From: Candidatus Kuenenia stuttgartensis
GTDB taxonomy: Bacteria > Planctomycetota > Planctomycetia > Planctomycetales > Planctomycetaceae
NCBI GenBank assembly: GCA_945904015.1
Contig: CAMDPK010000031.1
Span: 1 to 50,469 of the forward strand
Direction of reading: 5' to 3'
Length of the DNA: 50,469 nt
A program made the translations under genes and the position numbers. Below, in pieces: positions 9,140 to 18,185 of the stretch (position 1 is the first letter of the stretch; the number at the start of each line of letters is the position of its first letter). The notes under the pieces are model-generated. The model was not told where the DNA came from. It did not search any database and saw only the letters and a list, made by a program, of their open reading frames with translations.

Positions 9140-9202
9140 ACGCCCGGCGTTCCTGCGAAGGCCGGGCGTCTCGTCGTGGGGCAGGTTTTCAACCTGCCCC
9201 AC
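9140..9202. repeat. Two adjacent hairpins, second of family B (GGCAGGTTTTCAACCTGCC)
   Basis: ACGCCCGGC (9140-9148) pairs with 9161-9169. Directly after it, 9176-9187 pairs perfectly with 9191-9202 around a 3-nt loop. They lie 3' of the sialate O-acetylesterase gene (minus strand) and about 30 bases ahead of the AhpD-like start. The second one is the same sequence family as the elements at 26505 and 34026. Confidence 0.85.
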
Positions 9203-9205
9203 GGG

Positions 9206-10744
9206 TTACTTGGCGTCGATCGTCACGCCCGGCCAATCGTCGGTGCGGAACGGAGTCAGTGGCAGGCCGGCCGTCGAGTACATATTGACGACCGGGTTGT
9301 CGGCCCACGCATAACGGACAGAGGCGGGTTCTTTCACCTTGTCGCTCGAAACTTCGATGCGGCCGTCCGGCAAGATCTTGGCCGAAGCCCAGACGAATTT
9401 TTTGTCGTCACCAGCGATCGCGAAGCCGCGCGGCTCATTGACATCGAAGGGCCGCCAACCGTTGGCGGCCGGAGCGACATTCTCGAACGTCAGCACGATC
9501 TTGTTGCCAGACTTCTCCATCGACTTGTAGAGCGGACTGCGGCACGGGATACCCTGAACCTTGTACGTCTCGGCCAACGCCCAGCGAGCCAAGCGGCGGC
9601 CGACGTCGACTTTGTTCTTCGGATGGATGTCCTTCCCTTCGCCGATGTCGATGATGACCGCCTCGCCGGTGTTCTTCAGCCGTTTCATCGTCAGCGTCTG
9701 AGCTTCTCGCAGCTCCGCCCACGAGCTGTCACCCGGTTCGGGCTTCTCGCCGAGGAAGTCAGCGAGCTGCACCCAATAGAACGGGAAGTCGCCTTGGCCC
9801 CACTCGTCACGCCAGTTTTGGATCATCAACGGGAACAGGTCGCGGTACTGATAGGCTCGACCGGCGTTCGATTCCCCCTGATACCAGATCGCTCCGCGAA
9901 TGCCGTAGCCGATGTGAGAACTCAGCACGCCGTTGTAAATGTTGGCCGGCCGAGCGTTGCCGCGCATCTGATTCTGCAATCCGGCGAGCTGCTTTTTCTG
10001 GTCCTCGTTGAGGTCCGTCTTCGCCGACAGATCGGCGAACGACTTCTCGCTGAGAATCCAGCGTTCCATCAGCGGTTGCATGGACGCGGTTTTCGTCAGC
10101 AAGTCGCGGTTGACCCACGCCTCGCAGGCCGAGCCGCCCCAGGCGTTGTTGATCATGCCCACCGGCACATCGAGCGTCCGCTGCAACTGCCGAGCGAAGA
10201 AGTAGCCGACGGCCGAAAACCCTCCGACCGTCTCCGGCATGCAGACTTGCCACTTCCGATCGGGGTGCGACCAGATCGGCTCCTGCACACCGATGTTTGG
10301 AAAGTTGATCATCCGCAGCTTCGGATGCTTGGCCGTCGCACGCTCCAAATCGGCATCGTTGGACGAGTTCACCGACCACTGCATGTTCGACTGGCCGGAG
10401 CAAATCCAAACCTCGCCGACCAGCACGTCGCCGAACTTGATCTCGTTCTTGCCTTTGACGGTCAGCGTCAGCGGTTCGCCGACTTCCAGCGGGTCGAGCA
10501 TCACGCTCCACGAGCCGTCGGCCCCGGCCTTCGCTTTGTGGCTTTGCGAGGCGATCGAGACGGTCACCTCTTCACCCGCCGCCGCCTTGCCCCAGACTTT
10601 GTTCTTCTGGCCCCGTTGCAGAACCATGTGCTCGCCAAAGACGTTCGGCAGCGACACGTCAGCCATCGCCGAACCGGTTCCCGCCAAAGCCACCACCACT
10701 GCCAACCATGCCCGCAAGCGAGCTGCCTTGAGAAGACTGAGCAT
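9206..10744 (-). CDS. Sialate O-acetylesterase (SGNH-type)
   Basis: 512 aa. The N-terminus LLKAARLRAWLAVVVALAGTGSAMA is a Sec signal peptide, so the enzyme is exported. VSLPNVFGEHMVLQRG and a beta-sandwich lead into VWICSGQSNMQW, with the nucleophile Ser119. A second block has GVLSSHIGYGIRGAIWYQGESNA, and the catalytic Asp-His pair lies in DIGEGKDIHPKNK near residue 370. The family removes O-acetyl groups from sialic acids, and in planctomycetes probably from other acetylated glycans. AAAGGA stands nine bases before the start. The gene is divergent from the DUF1549/DUF1553 gene 200 bp away. Confidence 0.92.
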   Translation of the reverse strand: MLSLLKAARLRAWLAVVVALAGTGSAMADVSLPNVFGEHMVLQRGQKNKVWGKAAAGEEVTVSIASQSHKAKAGADGSWSVMLDPLEVGEPLTLTVKGKNEIKFGDVLVGEVWICSGQSNMQWSVNSSNDADLERATAKHPKLRMINFPNIGVQEPIWSHPDRKWQVCMPETVGGFSAVGYFFARQLQRTLDVPVGMINNAWGGSACEAWVNRDLLTKTASMQPLMERWILSEKSFADLSAKTDLNEDQKKQLAGLQNQMRGNARPANIYNGVLSSHIGYGIRGAIWYQGESNAGRAYQYRDLFPLMIQNWRDEWGQGDFPFYWVQLADFLGEKPEPGDSSWAELREAQTLTMKRLKNTGEAVIIDIGEGKDIHPKNKVDVGRRLARWALAETYKVQGIPCRSPLYKSMEKSGNKIVLTFENVAPAANGWRPFDVNEPRGFAIAGDDKKFVWASAKILPDGRIEVSSDKVKEPASVRYAWADNPVVNMYSTAGLPLTPFRTDDWPGVTIDAK

Positions 10745-10945
10745 GAATCGAGTTCCTTTCCAAAGGTGTCGAACAAAGTCTCTGGTCCCAACGACCGACG
10801 CGGCGGAAGCTAATCAACCCGGCTGACGAGGGCAAAGCTGGCGTTGGCAGTTGCCAGCGGAGACGGAATAATGCCCCGGCCCGGCGCATCGCTTGGCGTG
10901 GTCCGGCGTCGGAAATGCCGGCCCGGTCAATCAAAAGGAGCGGTT

Positions 10946-13525
10946 ATGGCTCGCTGGCTTGTCTCGATCGGAATGCTCGCAACGCTCGGTTGGACCGCGT
11001 TCGCCGCGGCCGCTGACGCCGTCCCGGACAAAAAAGGGATCGCATTCTTCGAGAAACGCATCCGCCCGGTGCTGGTCGAGAGCTGCTACGAATGCCACTC
11101 GACCAAAGAGGGGAGCAAGCTCAAGGGGGGCCTCGCACTCGACTCCCGCGAAGGGCTGCTGCAAGGGGGCGAGACCGGCCCCGCAATCGTTCCCGGCAGT
11201 CCGGAGGACAGCCTGCTGATCGAGGCCCTTCGCCACGATGGCCTCGAAATGCCTCCCGAAAAGAAGTTGCCGGCGACGGTCATTGCCGACTTCGTGGCGT
11301 GGATCAAGATGGGTGCCCCCGACCCGCGAGAAGGCGGCAAAGTCCCGGCCCTCAAGAAAGAAATCGACATCGAAGCCGGCCGCCAGTTTTGGGCGTTCCA
11401 ACCGCCGAAAGCAGTCGAACCGCCGAGCGTCAAAGACAAACAGTGGTCGAAGACCGACGTCGATAAGTTCGTGCTCGCCGGATTGGAAAAGAACAAACTC
11501 AAGCCAGTCGCCGACGCGGATCGACGGACGTGGATTCGCCGAGTGACCCTCGATCTGGTCGGCTTGATTCCGACCCCGGCCGAGATCGATGTATTCGTCA
11601 ATGACAAGTCGCCGAAAGCCGCCGAGGCGGTCGTCGATCGGCTGCTCGCGTCGCCACAGTTCGGCGAGCGTTGGGGCCGGCATTGGCTCGACGTCGCGCG
11701 ATTCGCTGAGTCCAACGGCAACACCGACAACGTTTCGTACCCGCATGCTTGGCGGTATCGCGACTACGTCATCAAGTCGTTCAACTCGGATAAGCCGTTC
11801 GATCAATTCATCCGCGAGCAACTCGCCGGCGACTTGCTGCCGTCCGAACACACGAAGCAGCGTGACGAGCTTTTGGTCGCGACGGGATTCCTCGCGCTCG
11901 GCTCGAAGCCGCGAGCGCAGAACAATCCCGATTTCCAAATGGACGTCGTCGCTGAGCAGATCGAAGTCGCAACGACCGGCTTCATGGCGTTGACCGTCGC
12001 GTGTGCTCGCTGTCACGACCACAAGTTCGACCCGATCCCGACCAGCGAGTACTACGCGATGGCTGGCCTCTTCACGAGCACCGACACGCTTTACAGCGCT
12101 GGCGGCGGACAAGGCAACGGCCGGCAGAAGAACACCGGGTTCCACGAACTCAACGGCGATCCCAACATGGCGGACGTCCGCCAGAAGCACACCACGGCAC
12201 TCGCGACGTTGATCGAGAATCGTCAGAAAGTGACCGCCGAACTCAAGCGGTTGGGAGCCGTCGCCAAGGACAAACCCGCCGACAAGAACAAGCAGAAGCC
12301 GAAGCCGAAGAAGGCCGCTAAAAATCAGCCCCCCGTCAGGCCCGAAGACATGCCCGCCGTCGAGGTCAAAGTTCCCAAGGACGCTTCGCCGGAAGAGGCG
12401 GACAAGATCAAGCAACTCGGAGAAGACCTGCGTCACTGTGTCGATGAAATCAAGGAACTTCAGTCGAACGCTCCCCCCGCTGGCGAGATGGCGATGGGCG
12501 TCCGCGACGACAAGAAGCCCGCCGATTGCCAGATTTGCGTTCGCGGCGACTCAAAAAATCGGGGAGCCACTGTGTCACGCGGTGTCGTCTCGGTCGCCAC
12601 GATCGGTGAGCTGCCGAAGGTTGATCCGAAACAGAGTGGTCGGCTGGAACTCGCGAACTGGATCGCCTCCCCGAACAATCCGCTGACCGCGCGCGTGGCG
12701 GCGAACCGCGTTTGGCAACACCTCTTCGGCCGAGGCCTCGTTGCGAGCGTCGATAACTTCGGCGAACTCGGCGAGAGGGCCAGCCATCCGGAATTGCTCG
12801 ATCAGCTCGCTTTGCAGTTCGTGCGCGACGGCTGGTCGATCAAGAAATTAGTTCGCTCGCTGGTGCTGACGCGGAGCTACGGCCTCGCCAGCACGCATGT
12901 CGCGAAGAGCTACGAAGCCGATCCCGACAACATTTACCAGTGGCGACACTCGCCCCACCGCATGGACTCGGATCAGATCCGCGACGCGATCCTCGCCGTC
13001 AGTGGCCAGCTTGATCTCGAAACGATGGCCGGCTCGATCGTGTCGAAGTCGCCCGAAGAAGTCGTCCAGCAAGGCCGCTTGAATCCAGCGACGTTCTCCG
13101 ACGCCAGCATTCGCAACCGCAGCATCTATCTGCCGATCGTCCGCAACGCGATGCCCGAAGCTCTCGAACTGTTCGACGCACCGGACCCGTCCCTGGTCAT
13201 CGGTGTCCGCGACGTCACGACCGTCCCGTCGCAAAGTCTCTTCCTGATGAACAGCCAGTTTCTCGTCCAACAGTCGCGGCACTTCTCTGAACGACTGCTG
13301 GCCGTCGGCGACCTGGGCGATTCGGCCCGCGTCGCGCTGGCCTTCCGCATCGCTTTGAACCGCGATCCGTCCCCGAAAGAATCCGCCGAATCCACCGAGT
13401 TCGTGAAACGATCCGAGTCCGTCATCGAGTCCTCCGAAAAAGACAAAGAACAACTCCGAGTCCGCGCCTGGGCCGCCTTCTGCCAAGCCCTGCTCGCCTC
13501 GGCCGAGTTCAGGTATGTGGAATAA
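10946..13525 (+). CDS. DUF1549/DUF1553 protein with N-terminal cytochrome domain (PSCyt1-PSD1)
   Basis: 859 aa. The start at 10946 has AAAAGGAG six bases upstream; an earlier in-frame ATG has none. A signal peptide (MARWLVSIGMLATLGWTAFAAA) is followed by a planctomycete cytochrome C domain with haem motif CYECH at 47-51. DUF1549 follows (VDKFVLAGLEKNKLKP..RRVTLDLVGLIPTP, RYWDY-type WGRHWLDVARFAESNG), with a second CxxCH at 353-357 (CARCHDHKFDPIPTSEYY). A lysine/proline-rich linker comes next, then DUF1553 (NPLTARVAANRVWQHLFGRGLV, LNRDPSP, FLVAP-like end QALLASAEFRYVE). The family is massively expanded in planctomycetes and its biochemical role is not settled. It is normally paired with DUF1501, as here. 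Confidence 0.95.
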   Translation: MARWLVSIGMLATLGWTAFAAAADAVPDKKGIAFFEKRIRPVLVESCYECHSTKEGSKLKGGLALDSREGLLQGGETGPAIVPGSPEDSLLIEALRHDGLEMPPEKKLPATVIADFVAWIKMGAPDPREGGKVPALKKEIDIEAGRQFWAFQPPKAVEPPSVKDKQWSKTDVDKFVLAGLEKNKLKPVADADRRTWIRRVTLDLVGLIPTPAEIDVFVNDKSPKAAEAVVDRLLASPQFGERWGRHWLDVARFAESNGNTDNVSYPHAWRYRDYVIKSFNSDKPFDQFIREQLAGDLLPSEHTKQRDELLVATGFLALGSKPRAQNNPDFQMDVVAEQIEVATTGFMALTVACARCHDHKFDPIPTSEYYAMAGLFTSTDTLYSAGGGQGNGRQKNTGFHELNGDPNMADVRQKHTTALATLIENRQKVTAELKRLGAVAKDKPADKNKQKPKPKKAAKNQPPVRPEDMPAVEVKVPKDASPEEADKIKQLGEDLRHCVDEIKELQSNAPPAGEMAMGVRDDKKPADCQICVRGDSKNRGATVSRGVVSVATIGELPKVDPKQSGRLELANWIASPNNPLTARVAANRVWQHLFGRGLVASVDNFGELGERASHPELLDQLALQFVRDGWSIKKLVRSLVLTRSYGLASTHVAKSYEADPDNIYQWRHSPHRMDSDQIRDAILAVSGQLDLETMAGSIVSKSPEEVVQQGRLNPATFSDASIRNRSIYLPIVRNAMPEALELFDAPDPSLVIGVRDVTTVPSQSLFLMNSQFLVQQSRHFSERLLAVGDLGDSARVALAFRIALNRDPSPKESAESTEFVKRSESVIESSEKDKEQLRVRAWAAFCQALLASAEFRYVE

Positions 13526-13534
13526 TCGTGAATC

Positions 13535-13595
13535 GTAGGTTGGGCACTCTTGCCCGACCCGCTCGACTTGGGACGTGCAAGGGTGCCCATCCTAC
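13535..13595. repeat. Intergenic inverted repeat, family A
   Basis: The arms 13535-13553 and 13577-13595 pair with two mismatches in 19 bp. It starts GTAG and ends CTAC, and its core GGGCACTCTTGC matches the element at 1224. It stands between two genes normally cotranscribed (DUF1549/1553 and DUF1501), so here it is intercistronic rather than terminal. Confidence 0.85.
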
Positions 13596-13618
13596 AAATA
13601 ACTTTTCAGGAGCCTGTC

Positions 13619-14986
13619 ATGAATTGGTCCCGTCGCGAAATGTTGCAGCGTGTTTCCAGTGGCTTCGGCATGATGGCCTTCGCCGGCCTCGCCAGTCAGC
13701 GAGCCGCTGCCGACTACACGAACCCGCTGGCTCCCAAGGAACCGCACTTCGCTCCGAAGGCGAAGCGAGTGATTTACGCCTGCATGCGCGGCGGGCCGTC
13801 GCACGTCGATACGTTCGACTACAAGCCGGCGCTCGCCGAGCATGACGGCAAAGAAGCTCCCGAACAAAAGGCCCGCACGCTGATGGCCTCGCCGTGGAAG
13901 TTCGAGCAGCAAGGCGAGAGCGGCCTGCCGATTTCGGAGTTGTTCCCGCACGTTGGCAAGCACGCCGACCAGATGTGTCTCATCAATAGCCTGTGGACTG
14001 ATGTGCCGAATCACCCGCAAGCGTTCCTGATGATGCACACCGGCGAGTTCCGCTTCGCTCGCCCCAGCATGGGAGCATGGTCGCTGTATGGCCTCGGCAC
14101 GCAGAATCAAAACCTGCCGGGGTTCGTGACGATCAATCCGCCGAATAATCTCGGCGGATCACAGAACTATTCGAGCGGCTTCCTTCCCGCGATCTATCAA
14201 GGCACCGCCATCGGCCGCGAAGGCCAGAAGGTTTCCGACACAAAAGTCGGCAACATCCTCTCGAAACATCTGCCCGGCACGCTGCAACGCGAGCAACTCG
14301 ATCTCGTGCAGTCGCTCAACCGCGATCTGCTCGGCCGTCAGCAAGTCAACGCCGAGATCGAAGGGGTCATCGAATCCTACGAACTCGCCTTCCGGATGCA
14401 GGACGCCCTGCCGCAAGTGCTTGACCTGTCGAAAGAATCCAAGGACACGCTCGACTCCTACGGGATCGGCGGCGGCCCGACTGACAACTTCGGACGGCAA
14501 TGCCTGATGGCTCGCCGGCTGGCGGAATCGGGGGTTCGGTTCATCGAAGTCACGCACGCCAACTGGGACCAGCACAGCGGTCTCAAGAACAACCTGACCA
14601 ACAACTGCAAAGCCATCGATCAGCCGCTCGCTGCGTTGCTGGCCGATCTCGAATCGCGTGACATGCTGAAAGACACGCTGGTCATGTGGGGCGGCGAGTT
14701 CGGCCGCACTCCGCACGTCCGCAACAAGGACGGCCGCGATCACAACGGCACTGCGTATTCGATGTGGCTCGCCGGAGGCGGCGTGAAGGGCGGCCTGCGT
14801 TACGGGGCCAGCGATGAGTTCGGCATCAAGGCAGTCGAAAACAAAGTCCACCCGCACGACATGCACGCGACGATCCTGCACCTGCTCGGCCTGGACCACG
14901 AGAAGCTGACGTACCGATACGGCGGCCGCGACTACAAGCTGACCGGAGTCGGCGGCGCTCGCGTGATCAACGACATCTTCGCGTGA
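13619..14986 (+). CDS. DUF1501 domain protein, Tat-exported
   Basis: 455 aa. CAGGAG precedes the ATG by eight bases. The N-terminus NWSRREMLQRVSSGFGMMAFAGLASQRAAA contains a twin-arginine motif and hydrophobic core, so export is likely by the Tat route. The domain has an alkaline-phosphatase/sulfatase-like fold: YACMRGGPSHVDTFDYKP, HPQAFLMMHTG, TDNFGRQCLMARRLAESGVRFIEV, WGGEFGRTPHVRNKDGRDHN and a C-terminal HPHDMHATILHLLGLDHEKLTY. The His and Asp clusters resemble metal ligands of that superfamily, but activity is not established for DUF1501. It follows its usual partner, the DUF1549/1553 cytochrome. Confidence 0.95.
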   Translation: MNWSRREMLQRVSSGFGMMAFAGLASQRAAADYTNPLAPKEPHFAPKAKRVIYACMRGGPSHVDTFDYKPALAEHDGKEAPEQKARTLMASPWKFEQQGESGLPISELFPHVGKHADQMCLINSLWTDVPNHPQAFLMMHTGEFRFARPSMGAWSLYGLGTQNQNLPGFVTINPPNNLGGSQNYSSGFLPAIYQGTAIGREGQKVSDTKVGNILSKHLPGTLQREQLDLVQSLNRDLLGRQQVNAEIEGVIESYELAFRMQDALPQVLDLSKESKDTLDSYGIGGGPTDNFGRQCLMARRLAESGVRFIEVTHANWDQHSGLKNNLTNNCKAIDQPLAALLADLESRDMLKDTLVMWGGEFGRTPHVRNKDGRDHNGTAYSMWLAGGGVKGGLRYGASDEFGIKAVENKVHPHDMHATILHLLGLDHEKLTYRYGGRDYKLTGVGGARVINDIFA

Positions 14987-15009
14987 GTCAGAAGCCAAAA
15001 CGAGAAACC

Positions 15010-15042
15010 AGAAGCCCGGCTTTTCCAAAAAGCCGGGCTTCT
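15010..15042. terminator. Strong hairpin after DUF1501 gene
   Basis: AGAAGCCCGGCTTTT (15010-15024) pairs perfectly with 15028-15042 around a 3-nt loop, 24 bases after the DUF1501 stop. The run after it (TCGTTTGA) is only weakly T-rich, so it is a hairpin terminator by position rather than a classic U-tract terminator. Confidence 0.75.
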
Positions 15043-15168
15043 TCGTTTGATTCACCGAGCGATGTTGAAGCGTGGCTTGCGGGAGTTGATCAGTTCGGAT
15101 TTCTGCGAACAGCCTGTCATCAGCCAACTCTGCGGCGCACAGACGCGGAAACTTGTTCCTGACAACGA

Positions 15169-15199
15169 TTGCCATGTGGTGAACGAATTTGACTATGAT
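15169..15199 (+). promoter_or_regulatory. Possible promoter of the histidine kinase gene
   Basis: TTGCCA (15169-15174) and TATGAT (15194-15199) are each one base from the sigma-70-type consensus, but the spacer is 19 bp, longer than the 16-18 bp optimum. They lie about 55 bases upstream of the preferred kinase start. This is a tentative call. Confidence 0.28.
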
Positions 15200-15252
15200 A
15201 CATCGACACTTCTGATGGGCTTGTGCGGAATGTCTTTTTGGAGAGCCAGCTT

Positions 15253-16914
15253 GTGACGAGCACTCGCGTCGATGAATTCACGAACCTCGCTGATTCGAGG
15301 ACCGAAAGCCGCATTTCTTCGTTGTGGATGAGGCTGATCGAGCCGTTCCGCCGGACGCTCAAGTGGAGCCGGAGCGCGAAGTCTTTGAGGGACGAACCGC
15401 CCGGTCGCACCGCAGAAGTGCGCTATCGCATTCTGTTTGAGAACTCTCCCGACGCGGTTTTTGTTCTGGCAGGCAGCGAGGAATCGCTGCGGGAGTTCAA
15501 TGACCGCTTGCCCGAGCTGCTGGGCTACTCGCGAGAGCAACTTTCTCAGATGTGCCGGTGTGATTTTGAGTTGGGCATTCCCACGCTCTCGATGCGAAGT
15601 TCGATCGTGTCGGTCTACAGCCCCAAGACCAGCGAGTTTGACGCTCGCTATCGTCGTCGTGACGGCACGATCATCGACGTGTCCGTGACCTATTCGGTCG
15701 TCGATTACTTTGGCGAGGTGGCTTATCTGATGATCGCCCGCGATGTGACGGCTCGCCGCCGGGCCGAACAACAATTGCGGGAAAGCGAGTCCCGGTTTCG
15801 GACGCTGGCAGAGACGATTCCCGCCCTGGTGGCCATCCAGCGCGACGGTCACGCGCTCTACGTGAATCCCGCGATGACCGAACTCAGCGGCTATCTGACC
15901 TCGGAACTGTTGCGTCTCGATTTGATCAGTTTGATTCGCGCCGAGTTTCAAGCCGAGACGCGATCTCAGGTCGAGCGCTGTTTGCGTGGTGAACGGACGA
16001 CATGGCGGCGTGAAGTCGCGCTGCGCACCAAACCGGGTGAGGAGCGTTGGATCGATCTAACTGTCGCCCCAATCACGCTGGATGGTCAAGCGGCTTGGTT
16101 GGCCAACGCGGTGGATGTCACCGAACGGCGGCGAACCGAAGCGGAAATGCGGCAGCTCAACGCACAGCTCTTTCATGCGGGTCGGCTTCGTCTTCTCGGA
16201 GAATTGGCGGCCGGAATCGCTCACCGCGTCAAGCATCCGATTGGCAATGTCGGCAATCTGGCCCAAGCCCTGATCAATGACATGGATCGGCACCGTGAGG
16301 TCTTTCACGAAGAGCTCCGCGAAACGTTGCTGATGATCCTCGAAGAAGCGGACGAAGCGGATCACACCATCAGCGAAATGATTGGCTTCGCTCGTCGTCA
16401 CGAGATGGACCGCAGTTGGATCGACCTCGCGCCACTGATTACGGATGCGGCTCGAATTGCGCGGTTTGACCGACGCTGGACCGATGTGGTGATCGAAACC
16501 GAAACCGATCCGAATCCACCAATGGCGTACGCCGATCGCGCGGAGATCACGCAGGTGCTCATCGACCTGATCCGCAATGGTCTGGAGGCGATGGAGAGCA
16601 CTCCTACCGACGAGCGCCGGATGTTGGTGGAATTGCGAAACGAGCGAGCCGGTTGGTTGCGAGTGTCCATCACGGACTGTGGTTGTGGAGTCTCCGCTGA
16701 ACAGCAGCCAAAACTTTTCCACGCGTTTGAAACCACGAAGCCGGAAGGCCTCGGATTGGGCTTGTCGTTGTGCAAGACGATCATCGAGAGCCACAGTGGG
16801 CGACTGTGGTACAAGCCAGCTTCACCCAAGGGTTCCACGTTGAGTTTTCTTCTGCCCTCGGAAGAGCGTGTCTTCGAGCCGACGATGTCTGTCCTCCCCC
16901 ACTTGGAACCGTGA
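15253..16914 (+). CDS. PAS-domain sensor histidine kinase
   Basis: 553 aa from the GTG at 15253, which has TTTTTGGAGA upstream; another GTG at 15223 is in frame but lacks a binding site. No membrane helix is evident. Two PAS domains follow (YRILFENSPDAVFVL... and FRTLAETIPALVAIQRDGHALYVNPAMTELSGY), each with a PAC-like end (IARDVTARRRAEQQL, AVDVTERRRTEAEM). The DHp region is LLGELAAGIAHRVKHPIGNV with the phospho-acceptor His324. The residue after it is Arg, where Glu or Asp is nearly universal. The ATPase domain has the N box (DLIRNGLEAM), G1 (DCGCG) and G2 (GLGLGLS). No response regulator is adjacent; the nearest are at 23822 and 25815. Confidence 0.92.
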   Translation: MTSTRVDEFTNLADSRTESRISSLWMRLIEPFRRTLKWSRSAKSLRDEPPGRTAEVRYRILFENSPDAVFVLAGSEESLREFNDRLPELLGYSREQLSQMCRCDFELGIPTLSMRSSIVSVYSPKTSEFDARYRRRDGTIIDVSVTYSVVDYFGEVAYLMIARDVTARRRAEQQLRESESRFRTLAETIPALVAIQRDGHALYVNPAMTELSGYLTSELLRLDLISLIRAEFQAETRSQVERCLRGERTTWRREVALRTKPGEERWIDLTVAPITLDGQAAWLANAVDVTERRRTEAEMRQLNAQLFHAGRLRLLGELAAGIAHRVKHPIGNVGNLAQALINDMDRHREVFHEELRETLLMILEEADEADHTISEMIGFARRHEMDRSWIDLAPLITDAARIARFDRRWTDVVIETETDPNPPMAYADRAEITQVLIDLIRNGLEAMESTPTDERRMLVELRNERAGWLRVSITDCGCGVSAEQQPKLFHAFETTKPEGLGLGLSLCKTIIESHSGRLWYKPASPKGSTLSFLLPSEERVFEPTMSVLPHLEP

Positions 16915-16958
16915 CGGTTGACGCATACCATGTCTGCACCATTTTGCAGGAGTCCAAC

Positions 16959-17459
16959 ATGCCGTTCCCCCCGTCGATGGTTGCCCTCGCGATCTCCATT
17001 GTGGCCGGGCTATTCGGAGTCGTTTGGTTGGCACGTCGTGTCTTCGGTTCGTGGACTGCGGTGCGGCGTCAAGCCGAAACGGAAGACGCGTTGAAACAGT
17101 TTCGAATGCAACGCGAACTGCTGGAGGCCAAGTTCTTCGATCTGGCCCGTGTCTCCGGAAAGCCGCGCGGACTGAAATGGCTGGATGGCGACTGGCAGAG
17201 TGAAGTCACGTTTGCTCGTGCCTGCGACACCGGCTTGTTGACCGCATTCGTTGGACTGCACATTCGCTTTGAAGCCGTTGAGGGTGGTGACATGGAGGGT
17301 ATCGCTGCCGTGGATACGGTTCGCGATGCGGCCGCCGTCTTTCACTTCCAGCGCGGACGTTGGGGAACCAACGGCCGAGTGCTGATGAACATGAATCCTG
17401 CCGAAGCCGTGATTCGGTTGGCTGGGCAATTCGCTCCAGTGATCAGCGGAGACTCGTGA
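16959..17459 (+). CDS. Small membrane-anchored protein of unknown function
   Basis: 166 aa; CAGGAG precedes the ATG by seven bases. Residues 6-27 (SMVALAISIVAGLFGVVWLARR) form one membrane helix, followed by a charged segment likely to be helical (VRRQAETEDALKQFRMQRELLEAKFFDLARVS). The soluble C-terminal domain (PRGLKWLDGDW...VGLHIRFEAVEGGDMEG...VFHFQRGRWGTNGRVLMNMNPAEA) reads as alpha/beta and does not match a family I can name. It lies 44 bases after the histidine kinase and 48 bases before a transglutaminase-like gene, so the three may form one operon. Confidence 0.75.
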   Translation: MPFPPSMVALAISIVAGLFGVVWLARRVFGSWTAVRRQAETEDALKQFRMQRELLEAKFFDLARVSGKPRGLKWLDGDWQSEVTFARACDTGLLTAFVGLHIRFEAVEGGDMEGIAAVDTVRDAAAVFHFQRGRWGTNGRVLMNMNPAEAVIRLAGQFAPVISGDS

Positions 17460-17507
17460 CCGGTTCGCCGGGTCGAATCTCACTCTCAGCATCTCAAGGT
17501 GACGCTC

Positions 17508-18107
17508 ATGGATGGACGCCTCTCGTCGGACGAACTCGGCCTGCTCAAAAGTTTGAACCGGCCGGAAAAAATTCAGGCGTTTCTGGACAACGAAGTCCGC
17601 TACAACCCAGAGACAACCTGCCGTTCGCCGCGCCGCGTCATCCAAGATCGTCGGGCTCATTGTGCCGAAGGAGCGTTCTTCGCTGCGGCCGCGCTGGATG
17701 CCAATGGAATTCCACCGTTGATTATCGACATGGAAGCCATCCGCGATGACGACCATCTGCTGACCGTCTTTCGCGAGCACGGCCGCTGGGGTGCAATCGC
17801 CAAATCCAACTACGCGGGGTTGCGATTTCGTGAACCGGTCTATCGCACGCTCCGCGAGTTGGTGATGTCGTACTACGAGCACTATTTCAACGCTGCCGGC
17901 GAGAAAACGCTGCGCACTTTTTCGCGACCAGTCAATCTACACCGTTTCGATCACATCCATTGGATGACCACGGAAGAAGACGTCTGGGAGATTTGCGAGT
18001 ATCTCTGCACGATCCCGCACACGCGCGTGCTGACTCCGGCGATCGAGCGTCGTCGTCGCAGCGTGGACGCGCGGTTATTCGCCGCGGGACACGTCGGGGC
18101 CGTTTAA
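17508..18107 (+). CDS. Transglutaminase-like cysteine protein (putative)
   Basis: 199 aa; the ATG is preceded by AAGGTGA, which decides against a GTG three codons earlier. The segment RRVIQDRRAHCAEGAFFAAAALDANGIPPLIIDM has the shape of a transglutaminase/papain-like Cys motif (Cys at the start of a small-residue helix). The segment DDDHLLTVFREHGRWGAIAKSNY could supply the His and Asp/Asn of the triad. It has no signal peptide or membrane segment. The order Cys-His-Asp and the spacing are consistent with the fold, but I infer this from pattern only and cannot name a substrate. Confidence 0.62.
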   Translation: MDGRLSSDELGLLKSLNRPEKIQAFLDNEVRYNPETTCRSPRRVIQDRRAHCAEGAFFAAAALDANGIPPLIIDMEAIRDDDHLLTVFREHGRWGAIAKSNYAGLRFREPVYRTLRELVMSYYEHYFNAAGEKTLRTFSRPVNLHRFDHIHWMTTEEDVWEICEYLCTIPHTRVLTPAIERRRRSVDARLFAAGHVGAV

Positions 18108-18185
18108 CGCTCGCTTGTCACGCGCCCCGCACCCCGTCAGACTCCGCCGACTTTTCGCCTTTTCGCCAGCCTCACGGACGGAGCA

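Noticed and set aside
9134..10813. Plus-strand open frame of 559 codons opposite the sialate O-acetylesterase
   Set aside because: High GC and strong third-position bias leave the opposite strand open. The translation is Arg/Ala/Val-rich with no family motifs, while the minus strand has a clear signal peptide and catalytic motifs.
10840..10868. GCTGGC...GCCAGC short inverted repeat between the esterase and DUF1549 genes
   Set aside because: The arms are six bases only, which is expected by chance in GC-rich DNA, unlike the 13-25-bp stems elsewhere.
10931..12436. Minus-strand open frame of 501 codons opposite the DUF1549/1553 gene
   Set aside because: It is a shadow of a well-supported cytochrome gene with CxxCH motifs; the antisense product resembles nothing and has no start signal.
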